This document shows positions 25,563 through 33,990 of a stretch of DNA of 64,000 nucleotides, in pieces (the first letter of the stretch is position 1; each line of letters opens with the position of its first letter). Source of the DNA: Mycolicibacterium fallax (GTDB lineage: Bacteria > Actinomycetota > Actinomycetes > Mycobacteriales > Mycobacteriaceae); assembly GCF_010726955.1 (NCBI RefSeq), contig NZ_AP022603.1, positions 124,001-188,000 of the forward strand, given 5' to 3'. The notes below the pieces were generated by a model. It did not search any database. It was not told the origin of the DNA and saw nothing but the letters and a program-made list of their open reading frames with translations. Position numbers and translations under genes: made by a program.

Positions 25563-26873
25563 ATGAAGATTTCGCTGTTCTATGAGTTCCCGCTGCCGCG
25601 GCCGTGGACCGAGGACGACGAGCACCAGCTGTTCCAGCACGGGCTCGACGAGGTGGAGGCCGCCGACAAGGCGGGCTTCTCCACGGTCTGGCTGACCGAG
25701 CACCACTTCCTGGAGGAGTACTGCCACTCCACCGCGCCGGAGATGTTCCTGGCCGCGGCCAGCCAGCGCACCAAGGACATTCGGCTGGGCTTCGGCGTCA
25801 TGCACCTGCCGCCGGCGATCAACCACCCGGCCCGCATCGCCGAACGCGTCGCCACCCTGGACCACCTGTCCAACGGGCGCGTCGAATATGGCACGGGTGA
25901 GGGTTCCTCGGTCGCCGAGCTCGGCGGCTTCAACATCGACCCCGCCGACAAGCGCGCGCAGTGGGAGGAGGCCCTGGAGGTCTCCATCCGCTGCATGGTC
26001 GAGGAGCCGTTCAGCGGGTTCAAGGGCGCGCACGTCGACATGCCGGCCCGCAACGTCATCCCGAAGCCGCTGCAGAAGCCGCACCCCCCGGTCTGGGTGG
26101 CCTGCACCCGGCCGGCCTCGGTGCAGATGGCCGCGCAGAAGGCGATCGGCGCGCTGAGCTTCGCCTACACCGGGCCCGAGGCGCTGAAAGAGCGGGTCAA
26201 GGGTTACTACGACGAGTTCGAGGCCGCCGGCATGCCGGTCACCCCGGCGATCAACCCCAACATCCTGGCCATCGGCGGCGACCTGTCGATGATGGTGGCG
26301 CGCACCGACGACGAGGCGCTCAAGCGGCTCGGCATCGGCGGCGGGTTCTTCTCGTTCGGCATCATGCACTACTACCTGACCGGCATGCACGTGCCCGGCC
26401 GCACCAAGGTGTGGGAGCGCTACCAGCAGGCCGTCGCCGAGGATCCGACCCTGGCCTACGGTCCGGGCCGCGGTGCGATCGGTTCGCCGAACACCGTGCG
26501 GGAGTTCCTGCGCAGCTACGAGGCCAGCGGTGTCGACGAGATCATCCTGCTGCTCAACCCGCGCAGCCACGAGGGCACCATGGAGTCCATCGAGATCATG
26601 GGCCGGGAGATCCTGCCGGAGTTCATCGAGCGTGACGCCAAGGCGGTGGCGGAGAAGAACCGCCGCCTGGAGCCGATCATCGAGAAGGTCGAGGCCCGCC
26701 GCCGTCCGTCGAACGCCCCGGTGTTCGACGAGACCTACAACTTCGGCGGCCTGCCGACCGGCCGGGGCGGCAAGTTCACCGCCGGGGAGATCCCCGAGGC
26801 GATGGCCGAGATCAACGAGGGCCGGGTCAAGGCCGCCCAGGCGGAGAAGGCCGCCCGGGAAGCCGCGAGCTGA
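25563..26873 (+). CDS. LLM-class (luciferase-like) flavin-dependent monooxygenase
   Basis: 436 aa, ATG 25563 with a strong AGAGGAGG SD. TIM-barrel bacterial-luciferase-like oxidoreductase using reduced FMN or F420: MKISLFYEFPLPRPW, FSTVWLTEHHFLEEY, GFGVMHLPPAINHPARIAERVATLD (split here for length), RVEYGTGEGSS, YGPGRGAIGSPNTVREFL. Longer than the minimal family (about 340 aa) because of a charged C-terminal extension (from about residue 360). The FMN reductase encoded downstream at 28761 may supply FMNH2. Possible role is Baeyer-Villiger-type oxidation or hydroxylation; the substrate is unknown. Confidence 0.9.
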   Translation: MKISLFYEFPLPRPWTEDDEHQLFQHGLDEVEAADKAGFSTVWLTEHHFLEEYCHSTAPEMFLAAASQRTKDIRLGFGVMHLPPAINHPARIAERVATLDHLSNGRVEYGTGEGSSVAELGGFNIDPADKRAQWEEALEVSIRCMVEEPFSGFKGAHVDMPARNVIPKPLQKPHPPVWVACTRPASVQMAAQKAIGALSFAYTGPEALKERVKGYYDEFEAAGMPVTPAINPNILAIGGDLSMMVARTDDEALKRLGIGGGFFSFGIMHYYLTGMHVPGRTKVWERYQQAVAEDPTLAYGPGRGAIGSPNTVREFLRSYEASGVDEIILLLNPRSHEGTMESIEIMGREILPEFIERDAKAVAEKNRRLEPIIEKVEARRRPSNAPVFDETYNFGGLPTGRGGKFTAGEIPEAMAEINEGRVKAAQAEKAAREAAS

Positions 26874-26875
26874 GC

Positions 26876-27694
26876 GTGACCGCCGAGGAACTGGTGCGCT
26901 ACGACGGCCGGCACGTCGTCGTCACCGGTGCCGCCTCCGGCATCGGGTCCCGGGTCGCCGCCGAGTGCGCGCGACTCGGGGCCCGGGTCACCGGATTGGA
27001 TCGCCAGCACCCCGAATCCGGCGCTCCGATCACCGATTTCGTGCCCGTCGACCTGGCCGACGCCGGCTCGGTGGCCGCGGCCGCCGCGGCGATCGACGGC
27101 CCGATCGACGTGCTCTTCAACGTCGCCGGGGTGTCCTCGGGAATCGGGGATCCGCTGGCCGTGGTCACCGTCAACTTCCTCGGCACCCGGGCCCTGACTG
27201 AGGCGGTGCTGCCGGCGATGCCAGAGGGTGCGGCGATCGTCAACGTCTCCTCGCTGGCCGCCCGCGACTACCGGGCCAACGCCGCGGTCACCACCGGGCT
27301 GCTGGACACCGCCGGCATGGCCGAGGGCATCGACTGGTGCGTGGCCAACCCGGCAGCGCTGGCCGACGGCGGCTACCGACTGTCCAAGGAGGCGCTGATC
27401 CTGTGGGCGATGCGGCTGACCGGGCCGCTGGGCGAGCGCGGCATCCGGATCAACACCTCGGCGCCCGGAGTGACCGACACCCCGATCTTGGAGCAGCTGC
27501 GCAGTGCCTACGGCCAGCAGTTCCTGGACTCCTTCGTCGCCCCGCTGGGCCGGCACTGCCGGCCCGAGGAGCAGGCCGCGGTGCTGCTGTTTCTGGGCAG
27601 CGGTGCCGCGAGTTATCTGACCGGGCAGGTGATCTGGGTCGACGGGGGTATCCTCGGCCAGGCCACCGCCGCCGAACTGACCGGCAGGAGCTGA
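26876..27694 (+). CDS. Short-chain dehydrogenase, 3-alpha-HSD/carbonyl-reductase-like
   Basis: 272 aa from GTG 26876, 2 nt after the LLM stop. VVVTGAASGIGSRVA is the NAD(P) motif, NVAGVSS replaces NNAG, VNVSSLAA carries the Ser, and YRLSKEAL carries Tyr/Lys. There is a long insert (about 35 residues) between Ser and Tyr, a feature of 3-alpha-hydroxysteroid dehydrogenase/carbonyl reductase-type SDRs. The probable reaction is alcohol/ketone interconversion on the pathway intermediate. Confidence 0.88.
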   Translation: MTAEELVRYDGRHVVVTGAASGIGSRVAAECARLGARVTGLDRQHPESGAPITDFVPVDLADAGSVAAAAAAIDGPIDVLFNVAGVSSGIGDPLAVVTVNFLGTRALTEAVLPAMPEGAAIVNVSSLAARDYRANAAVTTGLLDTAGMAEGIDWCVANPAALADGGYRLSKEALILWAMRLTGPLGERGIRINTSAPGVTDTPILEQLRSAYGQQFLDSFVAPLGRHCRPEEQAAVLLFLGSGAASYLTGQVIWVDGGILGQATAAELTGRS

Positions 27695-27697
27695 CCG

Positions 27698-28723
27698 ATG
27701 ACACCGGATCCGGGCAGCCCCGTCGAACCGTCCAGCATGGCGCAATTCCGGCGCGTCGCCGATGACGTGCGCAACTGGGGCCGCTGGGGCGACGACGACG
27801 AACTCGGCACGCTGAACTTCATCACCCCCGACAAGGTCGCCCAGGCGGCGGCGTCGGTACGCGACGGCAAGATCTTCGCCCTCGGCACCGATTTCGGTTC
27901 CGGCGGTCCGCAGGGCGCCTTCCGGTTCCGCAACAATCCGGTGCACGTGATGACGGTCGACGGTGGGGACGCCGAAACGCTGGCCGGCTACGGCCCGCCT
28001 TGGTTGCAGAACCCGGTCGCCGGGGAGGTCGCATCGTTCTTCGCCGACAACCCGTTTCGGTTCAACGACGACATGATCGTGATGCCGTTGCAGGCCGCCT
28101 CGCAGTGGGACGCCTATTCGCACGTGTACTACGAGGACAAGCTGTACAACGGGTTCCCGGCCGACTCGGTCACCAGCTTCGGTGCGGTGCACTGCGGCAT
28201 CGACAAGGTCGACGTGAAGGGCGTCACGTCCCGAGGCGTACTGCTGGACGTTGTTGCGCACCGCGGTGCCGACACCTTCCTGCCACCGGGCGCGCCGATC
28301 ACCCCGGCTGAACTCGACGACATCGCCCGTGCCCAGGGGGTCACCGTCGAGGAGGGGGACATCGTCGTCGTGCACACCGGCTGGTGGACCCGGTTCGATC
28401 AGACCGGTGACGGTGCCGAGGCCGGTTCCGGACTGCACTGGAGCTGCGCGTCCTGGCTGCACGACCACCGAGTCGCCGCGGTGGCGTCGGACAACCTGAT
28501 GGTTGAGGATCCCGACCCGGCGGCGGGGGTGGCGGGCACCTTCCTGCCCATGCACATGCTGTGCCTGCGCGACATGGGCCTGATGCTGGGGGAGTACTGG
28601 GACCTCGGCGCGCTGGCCGCGGACTGCGCCGCCGACCGGCGCTATGACTTTCAGCTGATCGCGCCGCCGCTGCGGGTGGTCGGTGCGGTCGGCTCCCCGG
28701 TGAATCCGATTGCGCTGAAATAG
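27698..28723 (+). CDS. Cyclase-family (kynurenine-formamidase-like) metal hydrolase
   Basis: 341 aa, ATG 27698 with CAGGAG SD. NWGRWGDDDELGTLNFITPDK opening, then WDAYSHVYYEDKLYNG, RGVLLDVVAHRGAD and EGDIVVVHTGW match the cyclase/formamidase superfamily. The usual metal motif HxGTHxDxP is altered to QWDAYSH, as in the longer subgroup of this family. These enzymes hydrolyse amides or lactones, or dehydrate or ring-open cyclic intermediates. Lactone hydrolysis after an LLM Baeyer-Villiger step would fit the context but is inference. Confidence 0.83.
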   Translation: MTPDPGSPVEPSSMAQFRRVADDVRNWGRWGDDDELGTLNFITPDKVAQAAASVRDGKIFALGTDFGSGGPQGAFRFRNNPVHVMTVDGGDAETLAGYGPPWLQNPVAGEVASFFADNPFRFNDDMIVMPLQAASQWDAYSHVYYEDKLYNGFPADSVTSFGAVHCGIDKVDVKGVTSRGVLLDVVAHRGADTFLPPGAPITPAELDDIARAQGVTVEEGDIVVVHTGWWTRFDQTGDGAEAGSGLHWSCASWLHDHRVAAVASDNLMVEDPDPAAGVAGTFLPMHMLCLRDMGLMLGEYWDLGALAADCAADRRYDFQLIAPPLRVVGAVGSPVNPIALK

Positions 28724-28724
28724 C

Positions 28725-28769
28725 AGAACGTGAAGTAGGAGAACCTGAAGTGGGAGAACGGTGAGCATG
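28725..28769 (+). repeat. Three imperfect 15-bp direct repeats spanning a start codon
   Basis: AGAACGTGAAGTAGG (28725-28739), AGAACCTGAAGTGGG (28740-28754) and AGAACGGTGAGCATG (28755-28769) are tandem. The third copy supplies the GTG/ATG start of the FMN reductase gene, and the second supplies the SD-like GGGAG. Together they make up almost the whole 37-bp gap between two operon genes. Confidence 0.7.
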
Positions 28770-29363
28770 ACGAGCACGTCCTTTGCGCCGCTGGTGGTCG
28801 GTATCGGCGGCACGCTGCGTGCGGACTCCTCGACCGAGCGGGCGCTGCGGCACTGCCTGGACGCCGTCGAGCGGCTCGGCGGGCGCACCAAGATGTACGG
28901 CGGCCCGGACCTGGACCTGCCGATGTACGCCCCGCACCATCTGGAGCGCACCCCCAAGGCCGCCGAACTGGTGGCCTCGTTGCGGGAGGCCGACGCCGTC
29001 GTGGTCGCCTCGCCGGGCTATCACGGCGCGGTCTCCGGCCTGGTCAAAAACGCCCTGGACTACATCGAGGACCTGCGCTCGGATCCGCGGGTGTACCTGG
29101 ACAACACCCCGTGGGGGGTGATCACCTGCGCCTACGGTTGGCAGGCCGCGGTCGGCACGCTCGGGCAGCTGCGGGTGATCGGGCATGCGCTGCGGGCCTG
29201 GCCCACCCCGCTGGGGGTGGCGATCAACTCGGCTGAACCGGTGTGGAACGCGGCGGGGGAACTCGTCGACGAGGCGGTGCGCAACCAGCTGGAGATGCTG
29301 GCCGGCCAGGTGCTGCGCGGGGCCCGCAGCTTTGCCGCGGCCCGCCCGGACCAGGAACAGTGA
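28761..29363 (+). CDS. NAD(P)H-dependent FMN reductase (flavodoxin-like)
   Basis: 200 aa from GTG 28761 (GGGAG 4 nt upstream) or 198 aa from ATG 28767 (spacing 10 nt); both share the frame. LVVGIGGTLRADSSTERAL is the FMN phosphate loop; ADAVVVASPGYHGAVSGLVKNALDYIED is the second conserved block (given here as two adjoining motifs, ADAVVVASPGYHG and SGLVKNALDYIED). It presumably provides reduced FMN to the LLM monooxygenase of the same operon. Ser/Gly-rich loop and length are normal for the family. Confidence 0.88.
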   Translation: MSMTSTSFAPLVVGIGGTLRADSSTERALRHCLDAVERLGGRTKMYGGPDLDLPMYAPHHLERTPKAAELVASLREADAVVVASPGYHGAVSGLVKNALDYIEDLRSDPRVYLDNTPWGVITCAYGWQAAVGTLGQLRVIGHALRAWPTPLGVAINSAEPVWNAAGELVDEAVRNQLEMLAGQVLRGARSFAAARPDQEQ

Positions 29364-29365
29364 GC

Positions 29366-30124
29366 ATGCGGTTCGTGCTCGTGCACGGTGGTTTTCACGC
29401 CGGTTGGTGCTGGGAGCGCACCATCGCCGCGCTGGAGGACCTCGGCCACCAGGGGGTGGCGGTTGACCTGCCCGGCCACGGCGCCCGGCTGGAGGAGGAG
29501 TCCACGCTGGCCGGCCGCACCGCGGCGATCACCGTGGCGATGGAACCCGGTGACGTGCTGGTCGGGCATTCCGGCGGCGGCTTCGACGCCACCCTGGCCG
29601 CCGACGCCGCACCGGATCTGGTGTCGCACATCGTGTACCTGGCGGGCGCACTGCCGAGGGAGGGGCGCAGCTACCCCGAGGCGGTGGCGATGCGTGACCG
29701 CGAGAACGGTGATTTCGACGCCGACGCCGGAAAGATGCTGCAATATCTCGATGTTTCCGATGACGGTGCGATGACGTTCGCCGACATCGAGGGTGCGCGC
29801 AGCCACTTCTACCACGATTGCGATGAGCAGACCGTGCGCTGGGCCTTCGATCGGCTGGGCCCGGAACGGTTCGGTGAGACGAGTTTCGCGCCGGTGTCGG
29901 TGCCCCGGTTCTGGGACGCCGACCTTGCGCGCAGCTTCATCCGCTGCGAACAGGACCGGGCGATGCCGCGCTGGCTGGCCGACACGGTGGCCCACCGACT
30001 CGGTGTCGAGCCGCTGAGCATCGACGCCTCGCACTCCCCGTTCCTGAGTCGGCCCGAGGAACTGGCCCGGCTGCTGGTTCATGCCACCTCCACCCGGCCC
30101 GTCGGGCCGCTGATCCCGGACTGA
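29366..30124 (+). CDS. Alpha/beta hydrolase (EstC/salicylate-esterase-like)
   Basis: 252 aa from ATG 29366, 2 nt after the FMN reductase stop. FVLVHGGFHAGWCWERTI is the oxyanion-loop motif of the EstC/hydroxynitrile-lyase-like branch; the nucleophile Ser is in VGHSGGG, and His is in DASHSPFLSRPEEL. It may cleave an ester or a C-C bond. It is one of three alpha/beta hydrolases in this operon, each from a different branch. Confidence 0.87.
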   Translation: MRFVLVHGGFHAGWCWERTIAALEDLGHQGVAVDLPGHGARLEEESTLAGRTAAITVAMEPGDVLVGHSGGGFDATLAADAAPDLVSHIVYLAGALPREGRSYPEAVAMRDRENGDFDADAGKMLQYLDVSDDGAMTFADIEGARSHFYHDCDEQTVRWAFDRLGPERFGETSFAPVSVPRFWDADLARSFIRCEQDRAMPRWLADTVAHRLGVEPLSIDASHSPFLSRPEELARLLVHATSTRPVGPLIPD

Positions 30125-30132
30125 GGGCCGCA

Positions 30133-30969
30133 ATGATGTTGGAGTACAAGAGCATCGAGGTTGACGGTCTGGAGACCGGCTACCTCGAGGCGGGCTCCGG
30201 TGCGCCGGTCGTGCTGCTGCACGGCGGGGAGTTCGGCGCCAGCGCCGAGCTCGGCTGGGAGCGGCTCATCCCGCTGCTGGCCACCCGGTTCCGGGTGCTG
30301 GCACCGGACCAGCTCGGTTATGGGCGCTCGGCCAAGGTCGTCGACTTCGTCGACGGCCGCGGGCTGCGGATCCGGCACGTCGCCGCGTTCTGTCGCGCGC
30401 TGGGCGTCGAATCGGCGGCGTTCGTGGGTAATTCGATGGGCGCGATCAACCTGCTGGTCGATGCGACCTCGCCCGACCCGGTGCTGCCGATGGCGAAAAT
30501 GGTGACGATCTGCGGCGGCGGAGAGATCCAGCGCAACGAGCACGTCAGCGCGCTGTATGACTACGACGCCGACCTCGAGGCGATGCGGCGCATCGTCACC
30601 GCGCTGTTCGCCGATCCGGCCTATGCCGCCGACGACGACTACGTGCGGCGCCGCCACGAATCGGCGACGCTGCCCGGGGCCTGGGAGGCGATCGCCTCGG
30701 CCCGGTTCCGCCGCCCCGGATCGGAACCACCGGCCGCGGCGTCGACCGCGCGCCCCTACCACCGCATCTCGGTACCGGCGCTGGTCATCGAGGGCGGCGG
30801 CGACAAGCTGCTGCCGGCGGGCTGGGCGGCCGAGATCGCCGGTCAGATCCCCGGCGGGCGCTGCGCGGTCGTCGCGGACGCCGGGCACTGCCCGCAGATC
30901 GAAGCACCGGAGACGGTGGCCGAACTGCTGATGGAATTCCTCTCCGATTCAGAAACGGATGGCCTGTGA
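30133..30969 (+). CDS. Alpha/beta hydrolase, MhpC-like (GNSMG nucleophile)
   Basis: 278 aa. VVLLHGGEFGASAELGWERL, nucleophile Ser in FVGNSMGAINLL and His in ADAGHCPQIEAPE. The GNSMG elbow and the G-E-F-G-A-S oxyanion loop are like MhpC/BphD-type C-C hydrolases, so this is a second candidate for the meta-cleavage product. It begins 8 nt after the previous stop and overlaps the next start by 1 nt (TGATG). Confidence 0.87.
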   Translation: MMLEYKSIEVDGLETGYLEAGSGAPVVLLHGGEFGASAELGWERLIPLLATRFRVLAPDQLGYGRSAKVVDFVDGRGLRIRHVAAFCRALGVESAAFVGNSMGAINLLVDATSPDPVLPMAKMVTICGGGEIQRNEHVSALYDYDADLEAMRRIVTALFADPAYAADDDYVRRRHESATLPGAWEAIASARFRRPGSEPPAAASTARPYHRISVPALVIEGGGDKLLPAGWAAEIAGQIPGGRCAVVADAGHCPQIEAPETVAELLMEFLSDSETDGL

Positions 30970-31775
30970 TGAGTGCAGAACTTGCCGACAAGGTGGCGGT
31001 GGTGACCGGTGGCGCCGGCGGCCTGGGCCGGGGCATCGCCGAGCGGCTGCTGGCCGAGGGCGCGAAGGTGGTCGTCGGTGACGTCGCCGCGCCGCCTGAG
31101 CCGCTGGGCGGCGACGCGATCTTCCGGGTGACCGACGTGTCCGACATCGACCAGGTCGGTGCCCTGGTGGCCACCGCGATCGAGCAGTTCGGCGGGCTGG
31201 ACATCATGGTCAACAATGCCGGGGTCTCGGGCACCATGCATCGGCGCTTCCTCGACGACGACCTGGCCGACTTCGCGCACGTGATGGGGGTCAACGTGCT
31301 CGGGGTGATGGCCGGTACCCGGGACGCGGCGCGCCACATGGCCGAGCACGGCGGCGGGTCGATCATCAACCTGACCTCGATCGGCGGCATCCAGGCCGGC
31401 GGCGGGGTGCAGACCTACCGGGCGTCCAAGGCGGCGGTCATCCAGTTCACCAAGTCCGCCGCCATCGAGTTGGCCCGCCACGAGATCCGGGTCAACGCGA
31501 TCGCGCCGGGCAACATCCGCACCGCGATCGTCAGCAAGTCGGCCTCGGCCGAGGACCGCGAACGCATCGAGGCGTTCGAGGCCGGCATTCGGGCGCAGAT
31601 GCGCAACGATCGTCCGCTCAAACGGGAGGGCACCATCGAGGACGTCGCCGAGGCGGTGGTGTACCTGGCCGGGGACCGGTCGCGCTACATCACCGGGGTG
31701 GTGCTGCCGATCGACGGCGGCACGGTGGCCGGCAAGGTGCTGCCGACCCGGCCAAAGTCGGACACCACCCAATAA
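30969..31775 (+). CDS. Short-chain dehydrogenase/reductase (classical SDR)
   Basis: 268 aa from ATG 30969 (a GTG at 30966 is also in frame). VAVVTGGAGGLGRGIAERLL, NNAGVSG, INLTSIGGI, YRASKAAV and the IAPGNIRT segment are the standard classical SDR motifs. It is the last gene of the (+) operon; no obvious hairpin follows, but the TetR promoter starts within 15 nt. Confidence 0.9.
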   Translation: MSAELADKVAVVTGGAGGLGRGIAERLLAEGAKVVVGDVAAPPEPLGGDAIFRVTDVSDIDQVGALVATAIEQFGGLDIMVNNAGVSGTMHRRFLDDDLADFAHVMGVNVLGVMAGTRDAARHMAEHGGGSIINLTSIGGIQAGGGVQTYRASKAAVIQFTKSAAIELARHEIRVNAIAPGNIRTAIVSKSASAEDRERIEAFEAGIRAQMRNDRPLKREGTIEDVAEAVVYLAGDRSRYITGVVLPIDGGTVAGKVLPTRPKSDTTQ

Positions 31776-31788
31776 TTAATTCAATCAC

Positions 31789-31817
31789 TTGACTTAAATT
31801 GTGGGTAACGGTTTACT
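31789..31817 (+). promoter_or_regulatory. SigA-like promoter giving a probable leaderless TetR mRNA
   Basis: TTGACT (31789-31794), 17-bp spacer, TTTACT (31812-31817). The predicted TSS is 7-8 nt downstream, at the ATG 31825, so translation would be leaderless. The -35 lies between CAAT (31782-31785) and ATTG (31798-31801), ends of a possible autoregulatory palindrome. Confidence 0.55.
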
Positions 31818-31824
31818 GGGCCAC

Positions 31825-32493
31825 ATGGCCGCCCCGACCGCACGCCGCGAGCGTGCCGACGCCACTCGGGAGGCGATCCTGGCCGCGGCCGAGCGGCTGT
31901 TCGCCGAGCACGGCGTCTCGGCGGTGTCCAACCGGCAGATCAGCGAGGCCGCCGGGCAGGGCAACAACACCGCCGTCGGCTACCACTTCGGCACCAAGGC
32001 CGACCTGATCCGCGCCATCGTCCGCCGACACAACGAGGCCGTGGAACGGCAGTGCCAGCAGATGGTCGCCCGGCTGGGCCCCGCCCCGGTGCTGCGGGAC
32101 TGGGTGGAATGCCTGGTGTACCCGCTGGCCCGGCATCTGACCGAACTGGGGGAGCCCGGCTGGTATGCGCGGTTCTCCGCGCAGCTGATGCCCGACCCGG
32201 CGCACCGCGACATCGCCTCGGCGGAGTCGCTGACCTCGGCGGCCGTGCTGCGGATCATCGAGGGCCTCAAGGCGGCGCTGCCCGAGCTGCCCGAGGAGGT
32301 GCGCGCCGAGCGCAACGCGATGGCCCGAACCCTGATCGTGCACACCTTCGCCGACCGGGAGCGGGCGGTGGCCGCCGGCGCCCCGACCCGCCACCGCGAC
32401 TGGGGGACGGCCGCGGCCGCCCTCACCGATGCCCTCACCGGGCTGCTGCAGGCCCCGGTGACCAGCCCCGATCAGCGTGAGGAACAGCCATGA
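31825..32493 (+). CDS. TetR-family transcriptional regulator
   Basis: 222 aa from ATG 31825; an in-frame GTG at 31801 lies inside the promoter and is rejected. N-terminal HTH: ATREAILAAAERLFAEHG, VSNRQISEAAGQGNNTAVGYHFGTKADLI (recognition helix region about residues 32-55). The C-terminal domain is divergent. Overlaps the ferredoxin gene (ATGA), so it is in one operon with the ferredoxin and P450 and probably controls it. Confidence 0.9.
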   Translation: MAAPTARRERADATREAILAAAERLFAEHGVSAVSNRQISEAAGQGNNTAVGYHFGTKADLIRAIVRRHNEAVERQCQQMVARLGPAPVLRDWVECLVYPLARHLTELGEPGWYARFSAQLMPDPAHRDIASAESLTSAAVLRIIEGLKAALPELPEEVRAERNAMARTLIVHTFADRERAVAAGAPTRHRDWGTAAAALTDALTGLLQAPVTSPDQREEQP

Positions 32494-32684
32494 AGGTGAC
32501 CGTCGATGCGAACAAGTGCGTCTCCAGCGGCAACTGTGTGCTCAACGACCCGGAGGTCTTCGACCAGGACGAGGACGCCGGGGTGGTGATCCTGCTGCAG
32601 GAGAACCCCTCGCCCGAACACGCCGCCGCGGTGCACGCCGCCGCGCTGGCCTGCCCGGGCCGCGCCATCACCGTCGAGGACTGA
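32490..32684 (+). CDS. [3Fe-4S] ferredoxin for a cytochrome P450
   Basis: 64 aa, normal for P450-associated ferredoxins. Cys ligands C10 and C16 (CVSSGNC) and C55 (ACPG); the position between the first pair that would carry a fourth Cys is Ser/Gly, indicating a 3Fe-4S cluster. ATGA overlap with the TetR gene; 69 nt before the P450. It would pass electrons from a ferredoxin reductase, not encoded nearby, to the P450. Confidence 0.93.
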   Translation: MKVTVDANKCVSSGNCVLNDPEVFDQDEDAGVVILLQENPSPEHAAAVHAAALACPGRAITVED

Positions 32685-32753
32685 CCAGGCCAATTCGCCC
32701 ACCCCAATTCGTCCCGCCCCGATACCACCGAACCGACCTCGAAGGACCCCGCC

Positions 32754-33986
32754 ATGACCGAGACCGTCGCCGAATCCCGCACCGACCTGCCCGACTACCC
32801 GATGGAGCGCTCCGGCGCCTGCCCGTTCTCCCCGCCGACCCAGATGCTGGCGATGACCGAGACGGCGCCGTTGTCGCGGGTGCAGATCTGGGACGGCAGC
32901 ACGCCGTGGCTGGTCACCGGCTACGACGTCGCGCGCAGCCTGTTCGCGGACACCCGGATCAGCGTCGATGACTGCATCGACGGCTTCCCGCACTGGAACG
33001 AGCACATGCTGTCCATCTCGACGCGGCGGCCGCGTTCGGTGTTCAACACCGACGCCGAGGAGCACACCCGGTTCCGCCGGATGCTGTCCAAGCCGTTCAC
33101 CTTCCGCCGGGTGGAGGGACTGCGCCCGATCATCCAGAAGGTGACCGACGAGGCCATCGATGCGATCCTGGCCGGCCCGCAGCCCGCCGACATCGTCGAG
33201 CAGTTGGCGCTGCCGGTGCCGACCATCGTGATCAGCGAGATGCTCGGTGTGCCCTACGCCGACCACGAGTTCTTCCAGGAACACGCCAACCGGGGGCTGG
33301 CCCGCTACGCCACCGCCGAAGACACCGCCAAGGGTGCGATGGGCCTGCACAGCTACCTGGTCGACCTGGTCAAAAAGAAGATGGCGAACCCGGCCGAGGA
33401 TGCCCTGTCGGATCTGGCCGAGCGGGTCAACGCCGGGGAGATCGACGAGAAGGAAGCCGCCCAGCTGGGCACCGGCCTGCTGATCGCCGGGCACGAGACC
33501 ACCGCGAACATGATCGGGATCGGTGTGCTGGCGCTGCTGCAGAACCCCGAGCAGGCCGACCTGCTGCGCGAGACCGATGACCCGAAGCTGGTCGCCAACG
33601 CGGTCGAGGAACTGATGCGCTACCTGTCGATCATCCAGAACGGTCAGCGCCGGGTGGCCCTGGAGGACATCGAGATCGCCGGGGTGACGATCAAGGCCGG
33701 TGACGGCGTGATCATCGACCTGGCCCCGGCGGACTGGGACCCGAACCAGTTCGCCGATCCCGACCGGCTGCGGCTGGACCGCGAGAACGCCGGCCAGCAC
33801 CTGGGTTTCGGCTACGGCCGGCACCAGTGCGTCGGTTCGCAGCTGGCCCGCGCCGAGATGCAGATCGTCTTCCAGACCCTGCTGCGCCGGATCCCCACCA
33901 TGAAGCTGGCGATCCCGTTCGCCGACGTCGACTTCAAGAACGACCGGCTGGCCTACGGCGTGTACAGCCTGCCGGTCACCTGGTAG
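32754..33986 (+). CDS. Cytochrome P450 (CYP105/107-like soluble type)
   Basis: 410 aa. I-helix LIAGHETTANM, K-helix ExxR in EELMR, heme-binding FGYGRHQCVG with the Cys thiolate. N-terminal YPMERSGACPFSPPTQ is common in CYP105-type enzymes. SD AAGGA about 10 nt before ATG 32754. Soluble monooxygenase fed by the adjacent ferredoxin; would hydroxylate the imported substrate. Stop is 4 nt from the convergent oxidoreductase gene. Substrate unknown. Confidence 0.93.
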   Translation: MTETVAESRTDLPDYPMERSGACPFSPPTQMLAMTETAPLSRVQIWDGSTPWLVTGYDVARSLFADTRISVDDCIDGFPHWNEHMLSISTRRPRSVFNTDAEEHTRFRRMLSKPFTFRRVEGLRPIIQKVTDEAIDAILAGPQPADIVEQLALPVPTIVISEMLGVPYADHEFFQEHANRGLARYATAEDTAKGAMGLHSYLVDLVKKKMANPAEDALSDLAERVNAGEIDEKEAAQLGTGLLIAGHETTANMIGIGVLALLQNPEQADLLRETDDPKLVANAVEELMRYLSIIQNGQRRVALEDIEIAGVTIKAGDGVIIDLAPADWDPNQFADPDRLRLDRENAGQHLGFGYGRHQCVGSQLARAEMQIVFQTLLRRIPTMKLAIPFADVDFKNDRLAYGVYSLPVTW

Positions 33987-33990
33987 CCCG

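Noticed and set aside
23691..26570. A 959-codon open frame on the (-) strand
   Set aside because: Antisense to the KstD-like and LLM genes, which have clear motifs and SDs; no recognisable domain in the antisense product.
26735..28957. A 740-codon open frame on the (-) strand
   Set aside because: Antisense to the SDR and cyclase genes; no domain, compositionally biased.
30133..30969. Naming this hydrolase mhpC
   Set aside because: Two hydrolases in the operon (20256 and 30133) fit the C-C hydrolase pattern; sequence alone does not decide which acts on the MhpB product.
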